Counted from the stretch's first letter, positions 45,819 to 60,999 are shown. The stretch: DNA of 64,000 nucleotides from Microvirga aerophila (GCF_003332305.1 NZ_QOIO01000006.1:1-64000); one strand, 5' to 3'. Notes: generated from the letters alone by a model not told the origin. Made by a program: numbers and translations.

Positions 45819-46805
45819 TTGCCGTTCCAGTTTGGTTTCGACATCTTCGTCATCGCCCTCGTGCTGGTCGTCATCGTGACGATCGCCATGGGGGTCCGAA
45901 CGGTGCCGCAGGGCTATGCGTACACGGTGGAGCGCTTCGGCCGGTATTCCCGCACCCTCGGTCCGGGCCTTGGCCTGATCCTTCCTTACGTCGAGCAGAT
46001 CGGCAAGAAGGTGAACGTCATGGAGCAGGTGCTCGACGTTCCGAGCCAGGAGGCCTTCACCCGGGACAATGCTGGCGTCACCATCGACGCCGCGGCCTTC
46101 TATCAGGTTCTGGATGCCGCGCGGGCTTCCTACGAGGTCTCGAATCTCAGCCAGGCGCTCCTGGTCCTGACCATGACCAATATCCGCACGGTGGTCGGCT
46201 CCATGGACCTCGACCAGCTGTTGTCCCATCGCGACGAAATCAACGAGCGCCTCCTGCGGGTCGTGGATGCGGCAGCCTCCCCCTGGGGCGCGAAGGTCAC
46301 CCGCGTCGAGATCAAGGACATTCTCCCGCCTGCGGACCTTGCGGGCGCCATGGCCCGCCAGATGAAGGCCGAGCGTGAGAAGCGCGCCGCCGTGCTGGAA
46401 GCCGAGGGCCTGCGGCAAGCCGAAATTCTCCGGGCCGAGGGCGAGAAGCAGTCGCAGATCCTATCGGCGGAAGGCCGTAAGGAGGCAGCCTTCCGGGACG
46501 CGGAGGCCCGCGAGCGGCAGGCGGAGGCCGAAGCCAAGGCCACATCCATGGTCAGCGAAGCCATCTCGCGGGGTGACCTGGCGGCGGCGAACTTCCTCGT
46601 GGCCGAGAAATACATCGACGCCATCCGGGCTCTCGCAACGGCCCCGAACCAGAAGGTCGTGATCGTGCCCATCGAGGCCGCAGGCCTTGCCGGAGCCCTG
46701 GGCGGTATCGCCGAACTGACGAAATCGGTCTTCGGCGAGGGAGGAGCCGGCCTTCAGGCCCCGCGCAGCGTACCGAGCGTGACGGGCAGAACGGAGCGCT
46801 CATGA
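45819..46805 (+). CDS. SPFH/band-7 membrane protein (stomatin-like, QmcA type)
   Basis: A 328-residue protein. A single N-terminal membrane segment (about 6-25) is followed by the SPFH domain (VPQGYAYTVERFGRYSRTLGPGL) and a long Ala/Glu-rich coiled coil (about 180-250). The start is TTG, supported by GGGAGG five to six bases upstream. It pairs with the NfeD gene, whose ATG overlaps its stop, as is usual for this family. It forms membrane microdomain scaffolds. Confidence 0.9.
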   Translation: MPFQFGFDIFVIALVLVVIVTIAMGVRTVPQGYAYTVERFGRYSRTLGPGLGLILPYVEQIGKKVNVMEQVLDVPSQEAFTRDNAGVTIDAAAFYQVLDAARASYEVSNLSQALLVLTMTNIRTVVGSMDLDQLLSHRDEINERLLRVVDAAASPWGAKVTRVEIKDILPPADLAGAMARQMKAEREKRAAVLEAEGLRQAEILRAEGEKQSQILSAEGRKEAAFRDAEARERQAEAEAKATSMVSEAISRGDLAAANFLVAEKYIDAIRALATAPNQKVVIVPIEAAGLAGALGGIAELTKSVFGEGGAGLQAPRSVPSVTGRTERS

Positions 46806-47251
46806 TCGCCAACGCCGTCACAGGGCTAGGCGCATGGACCTGGATCATTCTGGGCCTCGTCCTCATCGGCCTTGAACTGCTCTCACCCGGCGTTTTTCTT
46901 CTGTGGCTCGGCCTTGCGGGGATCCTGACCGGGCTGGCGGATGCGGCCCTCGGCCTGTCGTGGCAGGCCTCGGCGCTGGTGTTTGCGGGCTTTTCCGTCG
47001 CGGCTGTGATCCTGGGACGGATGGTCATGCGGCCGAACGCGCAGCACGACACGCAAGCCGGGCTCCTCAACCAGCGCGGCCAGGCCCTCGTCGGTCGGGT
47101 TTTCACCCTCGAAACTCCGATCAAGGACGGGGAGGGGCGTATCCGGGTCGATGACAGCTCATGGCGGGTGACCGGCGCCGACCGCTTCGCTGGCGCCAAG
47201 GTCCGCGTCGTGCGCGTTGAGGGCACCACGCTTGTGGTGGATGACGTTTAG
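46802..47251 (+). CDS. NfeD family protein
   Basis: A 149-residue protein with two or three N-terminal membrane segments (about 10-80) and a C-terminal OB-fold beta domain ending GTTLVVDDV. It is a short NfeD without a protease domain. The ATGA overlap with the SPFH gene indicates translational coupling and a shared membrane complex. Confidence 0.9.
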   Translation: MIANAVTGLGAWTWIILGLVLIGLELLSPGVFLLWLGLAGILTGLADAALGLSWQASALVFAGFSVAAVILGRMVMRPNAQHDTQAGLLNQRGQALVGRVFTLETPIKDGEGRIRVDDSSWRVTGADRFAGAKVRVVRVEGTTLVVDDV

Positions 47252-47281
47252 GGCATCAATGGCTTCGGTTGCGCGGCCGGA

Positions 47282-48280
47282 TTAAGCCACGCCCGCCCTC
47301 AGCAGATCGAGATAGTGCACCAAGCCGACAGGGCGGTGGTTCTCCACCACGATCAGAGCCGTGATCTTGGACGTTTCCTGGATCTCTAGGGCAGAAGCCA
47401 ACAGGTCGTCCGGCGCGATGGTGCGCGGCGTCCGGGTCATGATGTCGGAGACCGCAAGGGTCCGCAGGTCGGCCCGCAGATTGCGGCGCAGGTCTCCGTC
47501 CGTGACGATGCCCGCAAGCGTGCCGTCCGGATGCACCACGATCACCGATCCGAAGCCTTTCCGGCCGATCTCGTCGATGGCCTCGTCCATGCGGGCTTCG
47601 ACGCCGATGATCGGCAGGCGCTCGTTCTTGTGCATGATATCCCGGACGAGCTTGAGCCGCGCCCCGAGCTTGCCGCCTGGGTGGAAAACCCGGAAATGCT
47701 CAGCCGTGAAGCCGCGCTTCTCCAAGAGCGCGATGGCGAGCGCATCGCCAAGCGCCAGCTGCATGGTGGTGGAGGTGGTGGGCGCCAAGCCGTTCGGACA
47801 GGCTTCCTTCGCCTTTGGCAGAGTCAGGCACAGATCGGCCGCGTGGCCGAGCGACGAGGCGGGGTTCGACGTGAGCGCGATGAGCGGCACCCGGAAGCGC
47901 CTGGCGTAGCCGATCAGGTCGGCGAGTTCCGTGGTCTCGCCCGACCAGGACAAGGCGATGATCACATCCTCGGCCTGAACCATGCCCAGGTCGCCGTGGC
48001 TGGCTTCCGCCGGGTGGACGTAATGGGAGGGCGTACCAGTCGACGCGAAGGTGGCGGCGATCTTGCGGGCCACGTGTCCCGACTTGCCCATCCCGGACAC
48101 GATGATCCGACCGGACGCCGCCGCAATGGTTTCAACCGCGGCCGTGAAGACCGGACCGAGGCTACCGCCGATGGCGTCCATCAGGACCGCAAGGCCGTCC
48201 CGCTCGGTGCCGAGGGTCCGCAGGGCCGATGACACGGCCTGACCGGCGGACGAGGAAGGGGTTGGTTGTACGAGTGCCAT
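47282..48280 (-). CDS. kdsD: Arabinose-5-phosphate isomerase (KpsF/GutQ family)
   Basis: A 332-residue enzyme: a SIS domain (about 35-180, with IIVSGMGKSGHVARKIAAT and SWSGETTEL) and two CBS motifs in the C-terminal half (about 215-325). It converts ribulose 5-phosphate to arabinose 5-phosphate for KDO and lipopolysaccharide synthesis. It follows galU on the same strand, giving an envelope-sugar pair. Confidence 0.92.
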   Translation of the reverse strand: MALVQPTPSSSAGQAVSSALRTLGTERDGLAVLMDAIGGSLGPVFTAAVETIAAASGRIIVSGMGKSGHVARKIAATFASTGTPSHYVHPAEASHGDLGMVQAEDVIIALSWSGETTELADLIGYARRFRVPLIALTSNPASSLGHAADLCLTLPKAKEACPNGLAPTTSTTMQLALGDALAIALLEKRGFTAEHFRVFHPGGKLGARLKLVRDIMHKNERLPIIGVEARMDEAIDEIGRKGFGSVIVVHPDGTLAGIVTDGDLRRNLRADLRTLAVSDIMTRTPRTIAPDDLLASALEIQETSKITALIVVENHRPVGLVHYLDLLRAGVA

Positions 48281-48332
48281 GGCGGCCGCTCTAGCATGGA
48301 GCGGCCGACTGGCGGAACCCTCAAAAATAGGG

Positions 48333-49211
48333 CTACTTTTGGCTCAGGAACGCCTCGAGTTCCTGCCGGAAGGGAGCCGAGAGCTCCTCCCGCTCCAGGG
48401 CATAGGCCACATTGGCCATGAGGAAGCCGACCTTGGAGCCCGTATCGTACGTCCGCCCCCGATACTTCATGCCGAAGAACTTCTGCTCCTTCATGAGGCG
48501 GATCATGGAGTCGGTGAGCTGGATCTCGTTGCCGGTGCCGCGCTCCTGGCTGGACAGAAGGTCGAAGATCTCCGGCTGAAGGATGTAGCGGCCCGAGATG
48601 ATGTAGTTCGACGGGGCCGTACCCTTCGGGGGCTTTTCCACCATCCCGGTGATCTCGAAGGTGTCGCCGAATTCCTCGCCCACCGACACGATGCCGTATT
48701 GGTGGGTCTGGTCCTCGGGCACCTCCTCCACGGCGATGATGTTGCCCCCGTGCCGGTCGTAGGCTGCGATCATCTGCTCCATGGAGCCGCGGCTGAGCAT
48801 GTCCGGCAGAAGCACCGCGAACGGCTCGTCGCCCACCAGTTCCCGGGCGCACCAGACCGCATGGCCGAGGCCAAGAGGCTCCTGCTGGCGGGTGAAGCTG
48901 GTCTGCCCGGCCTTGGGCTGATCCTTCGTGAGGGTTTCGAGTTCCTTGGTCTTGCCGCGGCTCTCGAGCGTCCTGTTCAGCTCGTAGGCGATGTCGAAAT
49001 GGTCCTCGATCACCGCTTTGTTGCGCCCGGTCACGAAAATGAAATGCTCAATCCCAGCGGCGCGCGCCTCATCGACCACGTGCTGCACCACCGGACGATC
49101 GACGACGCACAGCATCTCCTTGGGGACAGCTTTGGTCGCCGGCAGGAACCGGGTTCCGAGACCAGCGACGGGAAGGACGGCTTTGCGGATACGCTTCATT
49201 GAGGGAGCCAT
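48333..49211 (-). CDS. galU: UTP-glucose-1-phosphate uridylyltransferase
   Basis: A 292-residue nucleotidyltransferase that makes UDP-glucose. The signature is [20 protein letters not shown], with [10 protein letters not shown] and later EIQLTDSM present. The start could also be four codons in, at MKRIRK. UDP-glucose feeds the divergent galE product and probably the periplasmic glucans handled by the OpgD/G proteins. Confidence 0.94.
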   Translation of the reverse strand: MAPSMKRIRKAVLPVAGLGTRFLPATKAVPKEMLCVVDRPVVQHVVDEARAAGIEHFIFVTGRNKAVIEDHFDIAYELNRTLESRGKTKELETLTKDQPKAGQTSFTRQQEPLGLGHAVWCARELVGDEPFAVLLPDMLSRGSMEQMIAAYDRHGGNIIAVEEVPEDQTHQYGIVSVGEEFGDTFEITGMVEKPPKGTAPSNYIISGRYILQPEIFDLLSSQERGTGNEIQLTDSMIRLMKEQKFFGMKYRGRTYDTGSKVGFLMANVAYALEREELSAPFRQELEAFLSQK

Positions 49212-49394
49212 GATGATCGGGACAATGAGGAGTAGGAGGGAGAAGCGACAAAAACTGTCAAGGTTCGGTCATCTATAACGTGGAAGGGCCGGCCTTGTTG
49301 CATTGCGCAGGGGCGATCGTTAGGCCATGGACCTGAATCGACGCTGAAGCGTTAGTGCTAAGCTTCCAAAAATAACGGGCCGAGGAGGACTGAC

Positions 49395-50381
49395 ATGGCG
49401 GTTTTGGTGACGGGCGGCGCAGGCTATATCGGCAGCCACATGGTTCTCGAGCTCATCGATGCCGGCGAAAAAGTCGTGATCCTCGATGATCTATCCACAG
49501 GGTTTCGCTCGACCGTCCCGTCGGAGGCCGTCTTGGTGGTCGGAGATGTCGGCGACCAGGATCTAGCCTCCCGCATCATCGCCGAACACGAGATCGATAG
49601 CATCATGCATTTCGCCGCCAAGATCGTGGTGCCGGAATCGGTGGCCGACCCGCTGACCTACTACTTCAACAATACCGTCAAGACCCGGGCGCTCATCGAG
49701 GCGGCCGTCCCCAACGGGGTGAAGAACTTCGTGTTTTCCTCCACGGCTGCCGTCTATGGGAACGCCGAGGCTCCGCTCCTGTCGGAGGACATCCCGACCT
49801 CTCCCATCAATCCCTATGGCCGCAGCAAGCTGGCGAGCGAATGGATGCTGGAGGACGCCTCGCGAGCCCATGGCCTGCGCTACGCGATCCTGCGCTACTT
49901 CAACGTGGCGGGGGCGGATCCGCAGGGGCGCTCGGGTCAGTCCACGCCTCAGGCCACTCACCTGATCAAGGTGGCGGCTCAGGCGGCCCTTGGGCAGCGT
50001 CCCTATCTCGACGTGTTCGGCACGGACTACCCGACCGAGGACGGCACCTGCGTGCGGGATTACATCCAGGTCAACGATCTCGCCCGCGCCCACCTTGCTG
50101 CCCTGCACCACCTGCGCCATGGGGGCGACTGCATCACCATGAATTGCGGTTACGGCCACGGGGCTTCGGTCCTGAACGTGATCAACCTGGTCAAGAAGGT
50201 CTCAGGAGTCGATTTCGAGGTGCGCTACTCTCCCCGCCGGGCGGGCGATCCGGCGCGGCTCATCGCCAAGGTCAACCGCATCCGCAGCCTCGGATGGGAG
50301 CCAAGGCACGACAATCTCGAGGAGATCGTCGATCAGGCCCTCCGTTGGGAGAGGGCGCTGGCGGAACGGAAAGCCGCATAG
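49395..50381 (+). CDS. galE: UDP-glucose 4-epimerase
   Basis: A 328-residue extended SDR. The NAD motif is GGAGYIGSH at 7-15, the active-site serine lies in FSSTAAVYG, and the Tyr-x3-Lys pair is in NPYGRSKLASE. Substrate-side motifs GTDYPTEDGTCVRDYI and NCGYGHG are intact. It interconverts UDP-glucose and UDP-galactose. GAGGAGG lies just upstream of the ATG. Confidence 0.94.
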   Translation: MAVLVTGGAGYIGSHMVLELIDAGEKVVILDDLSTGFRSTVPSEAVLVVGDVGDQDLASRIIAEHEIDSIMHFAAKIVVPESVADPLTYYFNNTVKTRALIEAAVPNGVKNFVFSSTAAVYGNAEAPLLSEDIPTSPINPYGRSKLASEWMLEDASRAHGLRYAILRYFNVAGADPQGRSGQSTPQATHLIKVAAQAALGQRPYLDVFGTDYPTEDGTCVRDYIQVNDLARAHLAALHHLRHGGDCITMNCGYGHGASVLNVINLVKKVSGVDFEVRYSPRRAGDPARLIAKVNRIRSLGWEPRHDNLEEIVDQALRWERALAERKAA

Positions 50382-50462
50382 GCCCCCACTATCAACCGCC
50401 TGTTAACCCCCTTAATGTCGCTATGGCAGGACTAAACCCCTGTCCTGTCGTGAGCGACTCAT

Positions 50463-51689
50463 ATGCAGAAGCCGATTCGACTGGCACGCAGCCTCTGCGG
50501 CGCCCTCCTTCTTGGCCTGAGCTTCAGCCTCGTTCCGGGGGGAGGCGGTTCTCCCGCTTGGGCGCAGGATGCGTCGGACGCCCGCTTCCAGCGCTTTGTG
50601 CAGGGGCTCTGGCCGGCCGCCAAGGCGCGCGGTGTCTCCCGGGCGACCTTCGAGGAGGCCTTTCGCGGGGTGGAGCCCGATTCCAAGATCATCGCCCTGA
50701 CGAAGAAGCAGTCGGAATTCGTCCGGCCGGTCTGGGACTACATCAACGGCGCGATCTCGGCTCAGCGGCTCGACCGCGGCCGGCAGATGGCGGCCGAATG
50801 GACCAAGACCCTCGATGCGGTCGAGCGCGCCTATGGGGTGCCGCGCTCCGTGGTGCTCGGCGTCTGGGGCATGGAGACGAATTTCGGCAGCTTCACCGGA
50901 TCGATCTATGTGGTCCGGGCCTTGGCGACCCTGGCCTATACGGGTTACCGGGGCGGCTTCTTCAAAGAGGAGCTGCTGACGGCGCTCCAAGTGCTCGAAG
51001 AGAACCACATCGACCGGACCAAGATGCTTGGCTCCTGGGCGGGTGCCATGGGGCAGACCCAGTTCATGCCCTCAAGCTTCGTGAAATACGCCGTCGACGG
51101 CAACAGGGATGGGGTGCGCGACATCTGGGCCTCGGTCCCGGATGCGCTTGCGTCCACGGCCAATTATCTCAGGCAACACGGCTGGGAGCCTGGGCTTCCC
51201 TGGGGCTTCGAGGTGAAGATCCCGCAAGGGTTCGACTTCAGGCACCTGCGGCAGGGTTTTGCGGGCTGGCAGCAGCTTGGCCTGCGCCGGATGGACGGCA
51301 AGGCCATGCCCCGCACGGGCGAGGCCACCCTTTTCCTGCCGGGCGGCGCGAACGGGCCAGCCTTTCTGGTCACGGCCAACTACGACGTCATCAAGGCCTA
51401 TAATTCCTCGGATGCCTACGCGATGGGCGTCGCCCATCTGGGAGACCGGGTACTGGGAGGCCACCCAATCCAGGGCGCGTGGCCCAAGGACGAGCCCGTG
51501 CTGGACAAGGACCAGCGGCAGGAGCTCCAGAAGCGGCTCGCGGGGCTGGGTTTCTACCAGGGCGAGACCGACGGGAAATTCGGCTCTAGGACCCGGGATG
51601 CGGTGCGGAACTTCCAACTCAGGCGCGGCTTGACCCCTGATGGCTATGCGGATCTCGCGGTTCTCAGGGAGCTGCGCACGGTCCGCTGA
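50463..51689 (+). CDS. MltB-family lytic murein transglycosylase
   Basis: A 408-residue periplasmic enzyme. There is a signal peptide (about 1-35), an SLT_2/MltB catalytic domain (40-335) with the catalytic Glu138 in GVWGMETNFG and the later GAMGQTQFMPSSF, and a C-terminal peptidoglycan-binding domain (about 345-405, GLGFYQGETDGKFG...RDAVRNFQ). It cleaves glycan strands with formation of 1,6-anhydro ends. It is followed 56 bases on by another envelope hydrolase. Confidence 0.92.
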   Translation: MQKPIRLARSLCGALLLGLSFSLVPGGGGSPAWAQDASDARFQRFVQGLWPAAKARGVSRATFEEAFRGVEPDSKIIALTKKQSEFVRPVWDYINGAISAQRLDRGRQMAAEWTKTLDAVERAYGVPRSVVLGVWGMETNFGSFTGSIYVVRALATLAYTGYRGGFFKEELLTALQVLEENHIDRTKMLGSWAGAMGQTQFMPSSFVKYAVDGNRDGVRDIWASVPDALASTANYLRQHGWEPGLPWGFEVKIPQGFDFRHLRQGFAGWQQLGLRRMDGKAMPRTGEATLFLPGGANGPAFLVTANYDVIKAYNSSDAYAMGVAHLGDRVLGGHPIQGAWPKDEPVLDKDQRQELQKRLAGLGFYQGETDGKFGSRTRDAVRNFQLRRGLTPDGYADLAVLRELRTVR

Positions 51690-51745
51690 CTTCATTCCGG
51701 AGAAGCGCTATAAAGGAGCGGGTCCGGACCACAAGGGAGCCGTTC

Positions 51746-52987
51746 ATGGGCTTGACGCCGATCCTTCGCCTGCTCCTGGCAGCCCTGCTCCTCGTCGCAG
51801 GGGGCAACCTGTCCGCATGGGCGCAGGCTGGCTATCCGCAGCAATATCGGGACCCACGGGCCTATCCGCCGGGCTACTATCCAGGCAAGCTCGTGCAGCC
51901 TGCGCAACCCCAGCAGCAGCCTGGCTTCAGCTTCAGACGCCTCTTCACCCCTCAGGAGGAGGCCGCTCCGCCGTCGCAGACCCGCAGACCCGTCGTCAAG
52001 CGCCGCAAGCCGCCCCCCGCGCCGGCGGCCGTCGTCAAACAGGAGAAGCCCAAGCCGAATCCGACCACCCATGTGATGGTCTTCGGTGATTCCTTGGCCG
52101 ACTTCGCCAGCCAGGGTCTCGACGACATGTACTCCGACGACTCCGACGTCGCCGTCGTCCGCAAGACCAAAGGGGAGAGCGGGCTGACTCGGGATGCGGC
52201 CGAATGGCCCGGGTTTATCCGCGAGACCCTCGATTCAGGCCAGAAGGCCAGCCTGGCGGTGGTGATGCTCGGCGCCAACGACCGGCAGTCCATCAGAGAA
52301 GGCGAGGCGAACCTGGAGCCCCTGTCCGACCGGTGGACGCAAGTCTATCGCCTGCGGGTCGATGCGGTTTTGCGCACCTTCCAGGAGCGCTCCATTCCGG
52401 TGATCTGGATCGGCCTGCCGCCCATGAAGAACGGCAAGCTCTCGGAAGACCTGGTTGCCATGAACGAGATCTATCGGGAAAGCGTCCAGCGGCTCGGGGC
52501 GACTTACGTGGATATTTGGCAGGGTTTTGTCGACGACGACAACCGCTATACGGCGACCGGGCCCGACGTGGACGGTGAGCTGGCCAAGCTTCGGACCAAC
52601 GACGGAGTGTCCTTCACACGGGCGGGCGCCCGCAAGCTGGCCCATTTCGCCAAGACCGATATCGACCGCTTGCTCGAATCGGGCGCCGCGGCGGCGGCCC
52701 GACCTGCAGCCCCGGCCGGCGGGGAAGCGCCTGCCGCGACCTCCATCGAAGGGGCCATTCCGGCCCCGCCACAGGCCGCGGTGCCGGTGGCCTTGCCCGT
52801 GAAGCCGCTGGTCGGCCCCGTGCTGCCCCTGACCCGCGCCGATCTGGCCCCGGGTGGCGCTCTTGCGTCCGGAGCGCCGAAAATGACCGGCGATCACGCC
52901 TATCCTGTGCAGCGCGCCTTGCGGGCAGGCGTTCCGCCGAGTGTAAAGCCCGGACGGGCGGACGATTTCCGCTGGCCGTCCGAGTAG
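51746..52987 (+). CDS. DUF459 SGNH-type periplasmic hydrolase
   Basis: A 413-residue exported protein. After a signal peptide (about 1-28) comes a Pro/Gln/Tyr-rich linker, then an SGNH-like domain (about 108-315) with the nucleophile block VFGDSLADF, the GAND block (MLGANDRQS) and a late D-x-x-H-like segment (VSFTRAGARKLAHF). The tail (about 315-413) is Ala/Pro-rich and disordered. SGNH members often deacetylate or esterify cell-wall glycans; this one's substrate is unknown. It is probably in one unit with the transglycosylase upstream. Confidence 0.85.
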   Translation: MGLTPILRLLLAALLLVAGGNLSAWAQAGYPQQYRDPRAYPPGYYPGKLVQPAQPQQQPGFSFRRLFTPQEEAAPPSQTRRPVVKRRKPPPAPAAVVKQEKPKPNPTTHVMVFGDSLADFASQGLDDMYSDDSDVAVVRKTKGESGLTRDAAEWPGFIRETLDSGQKASLAVVMLGANDRQSIREGEANLEPLSDRWTQVYRLRVDAVLRTFQERSIPVIWIGLPPMKNGKLSEDLVAMNEIYRESVQRLGATYVDIWQGFVDDDNRYTATGPDVDGELAKLRTNDGVSFTRAGARKLAHFAKTDIDRLLESGAAAAARPAAPAGGEAPAATSIEGAIPAPPQAAVPVALPVKPLVGPVLPLTRADLAPGGALASGAPKMTGDHAYPVQRALRAGVPPSVKPGRADDFRWPSE

Positions 52988-52997
52988 CCGGGCGCCC

Positions 52998-54419
52998 TCA
53001 GCTCGGAAGCGTGCTTGCGCCCATCAAGTAGGTGTCGATCGAGCGCGCCGCCTGGCGGCCCTCGCGGATGGCCCAGACGATGAGCGACTGACCACGGCGC
53101 ATGTCGCCTGCCACGAAAACCTTCTCGCTCGATGTGCGGTAGTTCTGATCGTCGGCGACCACGTTGCCGCGCCGGTCCATCTCGACGCCCGACTCTTCCA
53201 GAAGGCCTTCCTTGACCGAGCCGGCAAAGCCGATGGCCAGGAACACGAGATCGGCCTTGAGGATGAACTCGGTGCCCGGAATGGGCTTGCGCTTCTCGTC
53301 AACGCGGGCGCATTGAACGCCCGACACCCGACCCTTCTTGCCCTCGATCCCGAGCGTCGCCGCCTGGAACTCGCGTTCGGCGCCTTCGGCCTGGCTGGAT
53401 GAGGTGCGCATCTTGGTGGGCCAGTACGGCCACACGGTCAGCTTGTCCTCCCGCTCCGGCGGCTTAGGCCGGATGTCGAGCTGGGTGACCGAGAGCGCGC
53501 CTTGCCGGAACGCGGTGCCGACGCAGTCGGAAGCCGTGTCGCCGCCGCCGATGACGACCACATGCTTGCCGGCGGCCAGGATCGGCTCGTCCGTGACCTC
53601 TTCGCTGCCCACGCGCTTGTTGGATTGGGTCAGGTACGGCATGGCGTAGTGTACGCCGACGAGATCCTGCCCCGGCAGGTTGGGATTGCGCGGGTCCTCC
53701 GCGCCGCCAGTGAACAGCACCGCGTCGAACTCGTTGTGCAGGGACGCGAAAGTCTTGTCCACGCCGACATTGACGCCGCAATGGAACGTGACCCCTTCAG
53801 CCTCCATCTGCTTCACGCGGCGATCGATGTGGTACTTCTCCATCTTGAAGTCCGGGATGCCGTAGCGCAGCAGCCCACCGGGCTTCGCCTGGCGCTCGTA
53901 CACATGCACGTCGTGCCCCACGCGGGCGAGCTGCTGGGCCGCCGCCATGCCGGCCGGTCCCGCGCCGATGACCGCCACGCGCTTGCCGGTCGTGACCGAT
54001 GCGGGCTCGGGCTTCACCCAACCCATCTCCCATGCCTTGTCGGCGATGGCCTGCTCGATGGTCTTGATGGTGACCGGCTGGTTCTCGAGGTTGAGCGTGC
54101 ACGCCTCCTCGCATGGGGCAGGGCAGACGCGGCCGGTGAACTCTGGGAAGTTGTTGGTGGAGTGCAGGTTGGCGGCTGCCTCCTCCCAGTTGTTCTGCCA
54201 GACGAGGTCGTTCCAGTCCGGGATTTGGTTGTGCACCGGACACCCCGTCGGCCCATGGCAGAACGGGATGCCGCAATCCATGCAGCGCCCGGCCTGCTTC
54301 TTCAGGTCGTTGGTGTCGAGCGGCAGCGTGAACTCGCGAAAGTGGCGAACCCGCTCTCCGGCAAGCTCGTACTTCTGTTCCTGCCGGTCGTATTCAAGAA
54401 AACCCGTGACCTTGCCCAT
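52998..54419 (-). CDS. gltD: Glutamate synthase (NADPH) small subunit
   Basis: A 473-residue flavoprotein that supplies electrons to GltB. N-terminal Fe-S cysteines are [16 protein letters not shown] (about 42-57) and [11 protein letters not shown]. The FAD motif is [17 protein letters not shown], and the NADPH motif is [17 protein letters not shown]. It follows gltB by 119 bases, a gap that holds a small CCGGG/CCCGG hairpin (around 54457-54472). Confidence 0.95.
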   Translation of the reverse strand: MGKVTGFLEYDRQEQKYELAGERVRHFREFTLPLDTNDLKKQAGRCMDCGIPFCHGPTGCPVHNQIPDWNDLVWQNNWEEAAANLHSTNNFPEFTGRVCPAPCEEACTLNLENQPVTIKTIEQAIADKAWEMGWVKPEPASVTTGKRVAVIGAGPAGMAAAQQLARVGHDVHVYERQAKPGGLLRYGIPDFKMEKYHIDRRVKQMEAEGVTFHCGVNVGVDKTFASLHNEFDAVLFTGGAEDPRNPNLPGQDLVGVHYAMPYLTQSNKRVGSEEVTDEPILAAGKHVVVIGGGDTASDCVGTAFRQGALSVTQLDIRPKPPEREDKLTVWPYWPTKMRTSSSQAEGAEREFQAATLGIEGKKGRVSGVQCARVDEKRKPIPGTEFILKADLVFLAIGFAGSVKEGLLEESGVEMDRRGNVVADDQNYRTSSEKVFVAGDMRRGQSLIVWAIREGRQAARSIDTYLMGASTLPS

Positions 54420-54538
54420 CGTCGTCCTACCGTAGCGTCATGTCTGTTGTCGTGACCGGGCTGATCCCCGGCCATGTCGATTTCGTGCGTCACCATCGTC
54501 GGGTTTTGCGAACCGGATCGGGTGAGCCTCGGCCTGCT

Positions 54539-59248
<4,710 letters not shown>

Positions 59249-59746
59249 TCCAGATCCTCACATCCATTCGAACACGTCATCAGGGTTCTTTGAGGCGGCT
59301 TTAGGGACCGCCGGATGATCAGATCGCCCGGATGCCCTCCGCTTCTTGCGTTCTTTGAGGCTCGGGTCCTGTAGGGGAGCCCGCTCCTCGCGGGCATCCT
59401 GAGCTGGAGTTAGCTCAGCACCGCCCGTTCCGCCCACGTTTTGCGGGCGGCTTTATGGGTATCTCGTTTCGTTCGCGTCTGGCGAAACATCAAGAAACCT
59501 CGGGGCCAAGAGTGCGAGCACTCGAAAAGGGACAGCATCGCTGTCCTAATGTCAGGCAAATTGCCAGAGTTCCTCCGGGCGCACAAGTGGGTTTAGAAAG
59601 ATTTTAGACAAAAGTTTCAACCCGACCGCCCGGAATGTAACAAAGGCATTTTTCTGGCGGCCGGAATGAAAGCCTTCGCCGATAGGTCAATGACCTTGAC
59701 ATGTGCCGCAGGGTCGGGAGGCTGCACGGCCTGAGGAGACTGATTC
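59249..59746. other. Structured intergenic region between gltB and the threonine aldolase gene
   Basis: About 500 bases without a gene. Hairpins are at 59379-59395 (GCCCGC/GCGGGC), 59399-59418 (CTGAGCT/AGCTCAG), 59430-59450 (CCGCCC/GGGCGG), 59510-59523 (GAGTGC/GCACTC) and 59530-59546 (GGACAGC/GCTGTCC). A 12-base direct repeat GTTCTTTGAGGC is at 59285 and 59350. On the minus strand this would be a folded gltB leader. GAGGAG about eight bases before 59747 serves the plus-strand gene. Confidence 0.55.
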
Positions 59747-60823
59747 ATGAACTTTGCGAGCGACAACATTGTGGGCGCCAGCGCTCCGGTGCTTCAAGCC
59801 CTGGTGCAGGCCAACAGCGGCGCGCTGCCGGCCTACGGCAACGACGAGATCACGAAGCGGGTGAAGGCGCGTTTCGCGGACATCTTCGAGCATGAGGTCG
59901 CGGTGCACCTGGTGACGACCGGCACCGCCGCCAACGCGCTTGCGCTCGCTTCCGCCGTGCCGCCCTGGGGGTTGTGCGTATGCCATCAGGAAGGGCACGT
60001 GATCGACGATGAATGCGGCGCGCCGGAATTCTTCATGCACGGAGCCAAGCTGGTCGGCCTGCCCGGCGTAGGCGGCAAACTCGCGGCTGATGACGTGGCG
60101 TCGTACCTCAAGAGCCTTCCCAAAGCGGTCAAGCAGATGCCCCCGAAGGCGCTGTCGATCTCTCAGGTGACCGAATGCGGCTTGGTCTACAGCCTAGACG
60201 AGATCAAGGCCCTGGGCGCGGTTTGTCGCGAGCACGGCCTGTCGTTCCATATGGACGGGGCCCGCTTCGTGAACGCCCTGGTGTCCTTGGACTGCACCCC
60301 TGCCGAGATGACCTGGAAGCAGGGCGTGGACATCCTGTCTTTTGGGGCCACCAAGAACGGCTGCCTCATGGCCGAGGCCATCGTAGTGTTCAATCCCGCC
60401 CTAGCCGAAGCGCTCGACTACCGGGCCAAGCGAGCCGGGCAGGTGGTGTCCAAGGGGCGCATCATCTCGGCCCAGTTCGAGGGCTATTTCGCTGATGACC
60501 ATTGGTACGCCAATGCCCGCCACGCCAACCGGATGGCCAAGCTTCTGTCTGAGGGTTTGTCCGGGATCCCCGGGGTGCGGTTGGGATGGCCGACCCAGGC
60601 TAATGAGGTGTTCCCCATCGTGCCGAAAGCCATCGATCAGGCCCTCAAGGCGACCGGCGCCCATTACCACGCCTGGACGGATGTGAGCCTGCCGGCTGAT
60701 GAGCGTGTCGGTCCGGACGAGGCGCTGATTCGCCTTGTCACCTCCTTTGCGACCACGGAGGCGGAGGTGCGACAGGTTGTGGATATCGCCCGCTCAGCCC
60801 TGTCCCGGCAGGCGGCGGAGTAA
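59747..60823 (+). CDS. Low-specificity threonine aldolase
   Basis: A 358-residue PLP enzyme of the beta-eliminating lyase group that splits threonine or allo-threonine to glycine and acetaldehyde. The PLP lysine is Lys203 in SFGATKNGC, the cofactor Asp/Arg region is HMDGARFVNAL (168-178), and YGNDEITKRV opens the protein as usual. The length fits the bacterial low-specificity class. It has a shared terminator with the converging heat-shock gene. Confidence 0.9.
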   Translation: MNFASDNIVGASAPVLQALVQANSGALPAYGNDEITKRVKARFADIFEHEVAVHLVTTGTAANALALASAVPPWGLCVCHQEGHVIDDECGAPEFFMHGAKLVGLPGVGGKLAADDVASYLKSLPKAVKQMPPKALSISQVTECGLVYSLDEIKALGAVCREHGLSFHMDGARFVNALVSLDCTPAEMTWKQGVDILSFGATKNGCLMAEAIVVFNPALAEALDYRAKRAGQVVSKGRIISAQFEGYFADDHWYANARHANRMAKLLSEGLSGIPGVRLGWPTQANEVFPIVPKAIDQALKATGAHYHAWTDVSLPADERVGPDEALIRLVTSFATTEAEVRQVVDIARSALSRQAAE

Positions 60824-60940
60824 CTTTCACCGGATGCTGCCCTATCCTGGCCGCATTCTCCCCCGATTGATCGCCTCGAAACCGTTGACCGAAGGGGTGG
60901 CTTCAAAGCCCCGCGGGACTTCAAGGACCAGGTTTCAACC

Positions 60941-60982
60941 AAAAAGAAAAGCGCCCCGGACGAACCGGGGCGCTCTTTTTTT
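60941..60982. terminator. Bidirectional Rho-independent terminator
   Basis: A ten-pair stem AGCGCCCCGG/CCGGGGCGCT (60950-60974) with a five-base loop is flanked by an A-rich tract on the left and a T-tract on the right. It therefore reads as an intrinsic terminator in both directions, serving the threonine aldolase and small heat-shock genes. Confidence 0.93.
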
Positions 60983-60999
60983 GTTGTCAGGCGGATCGA

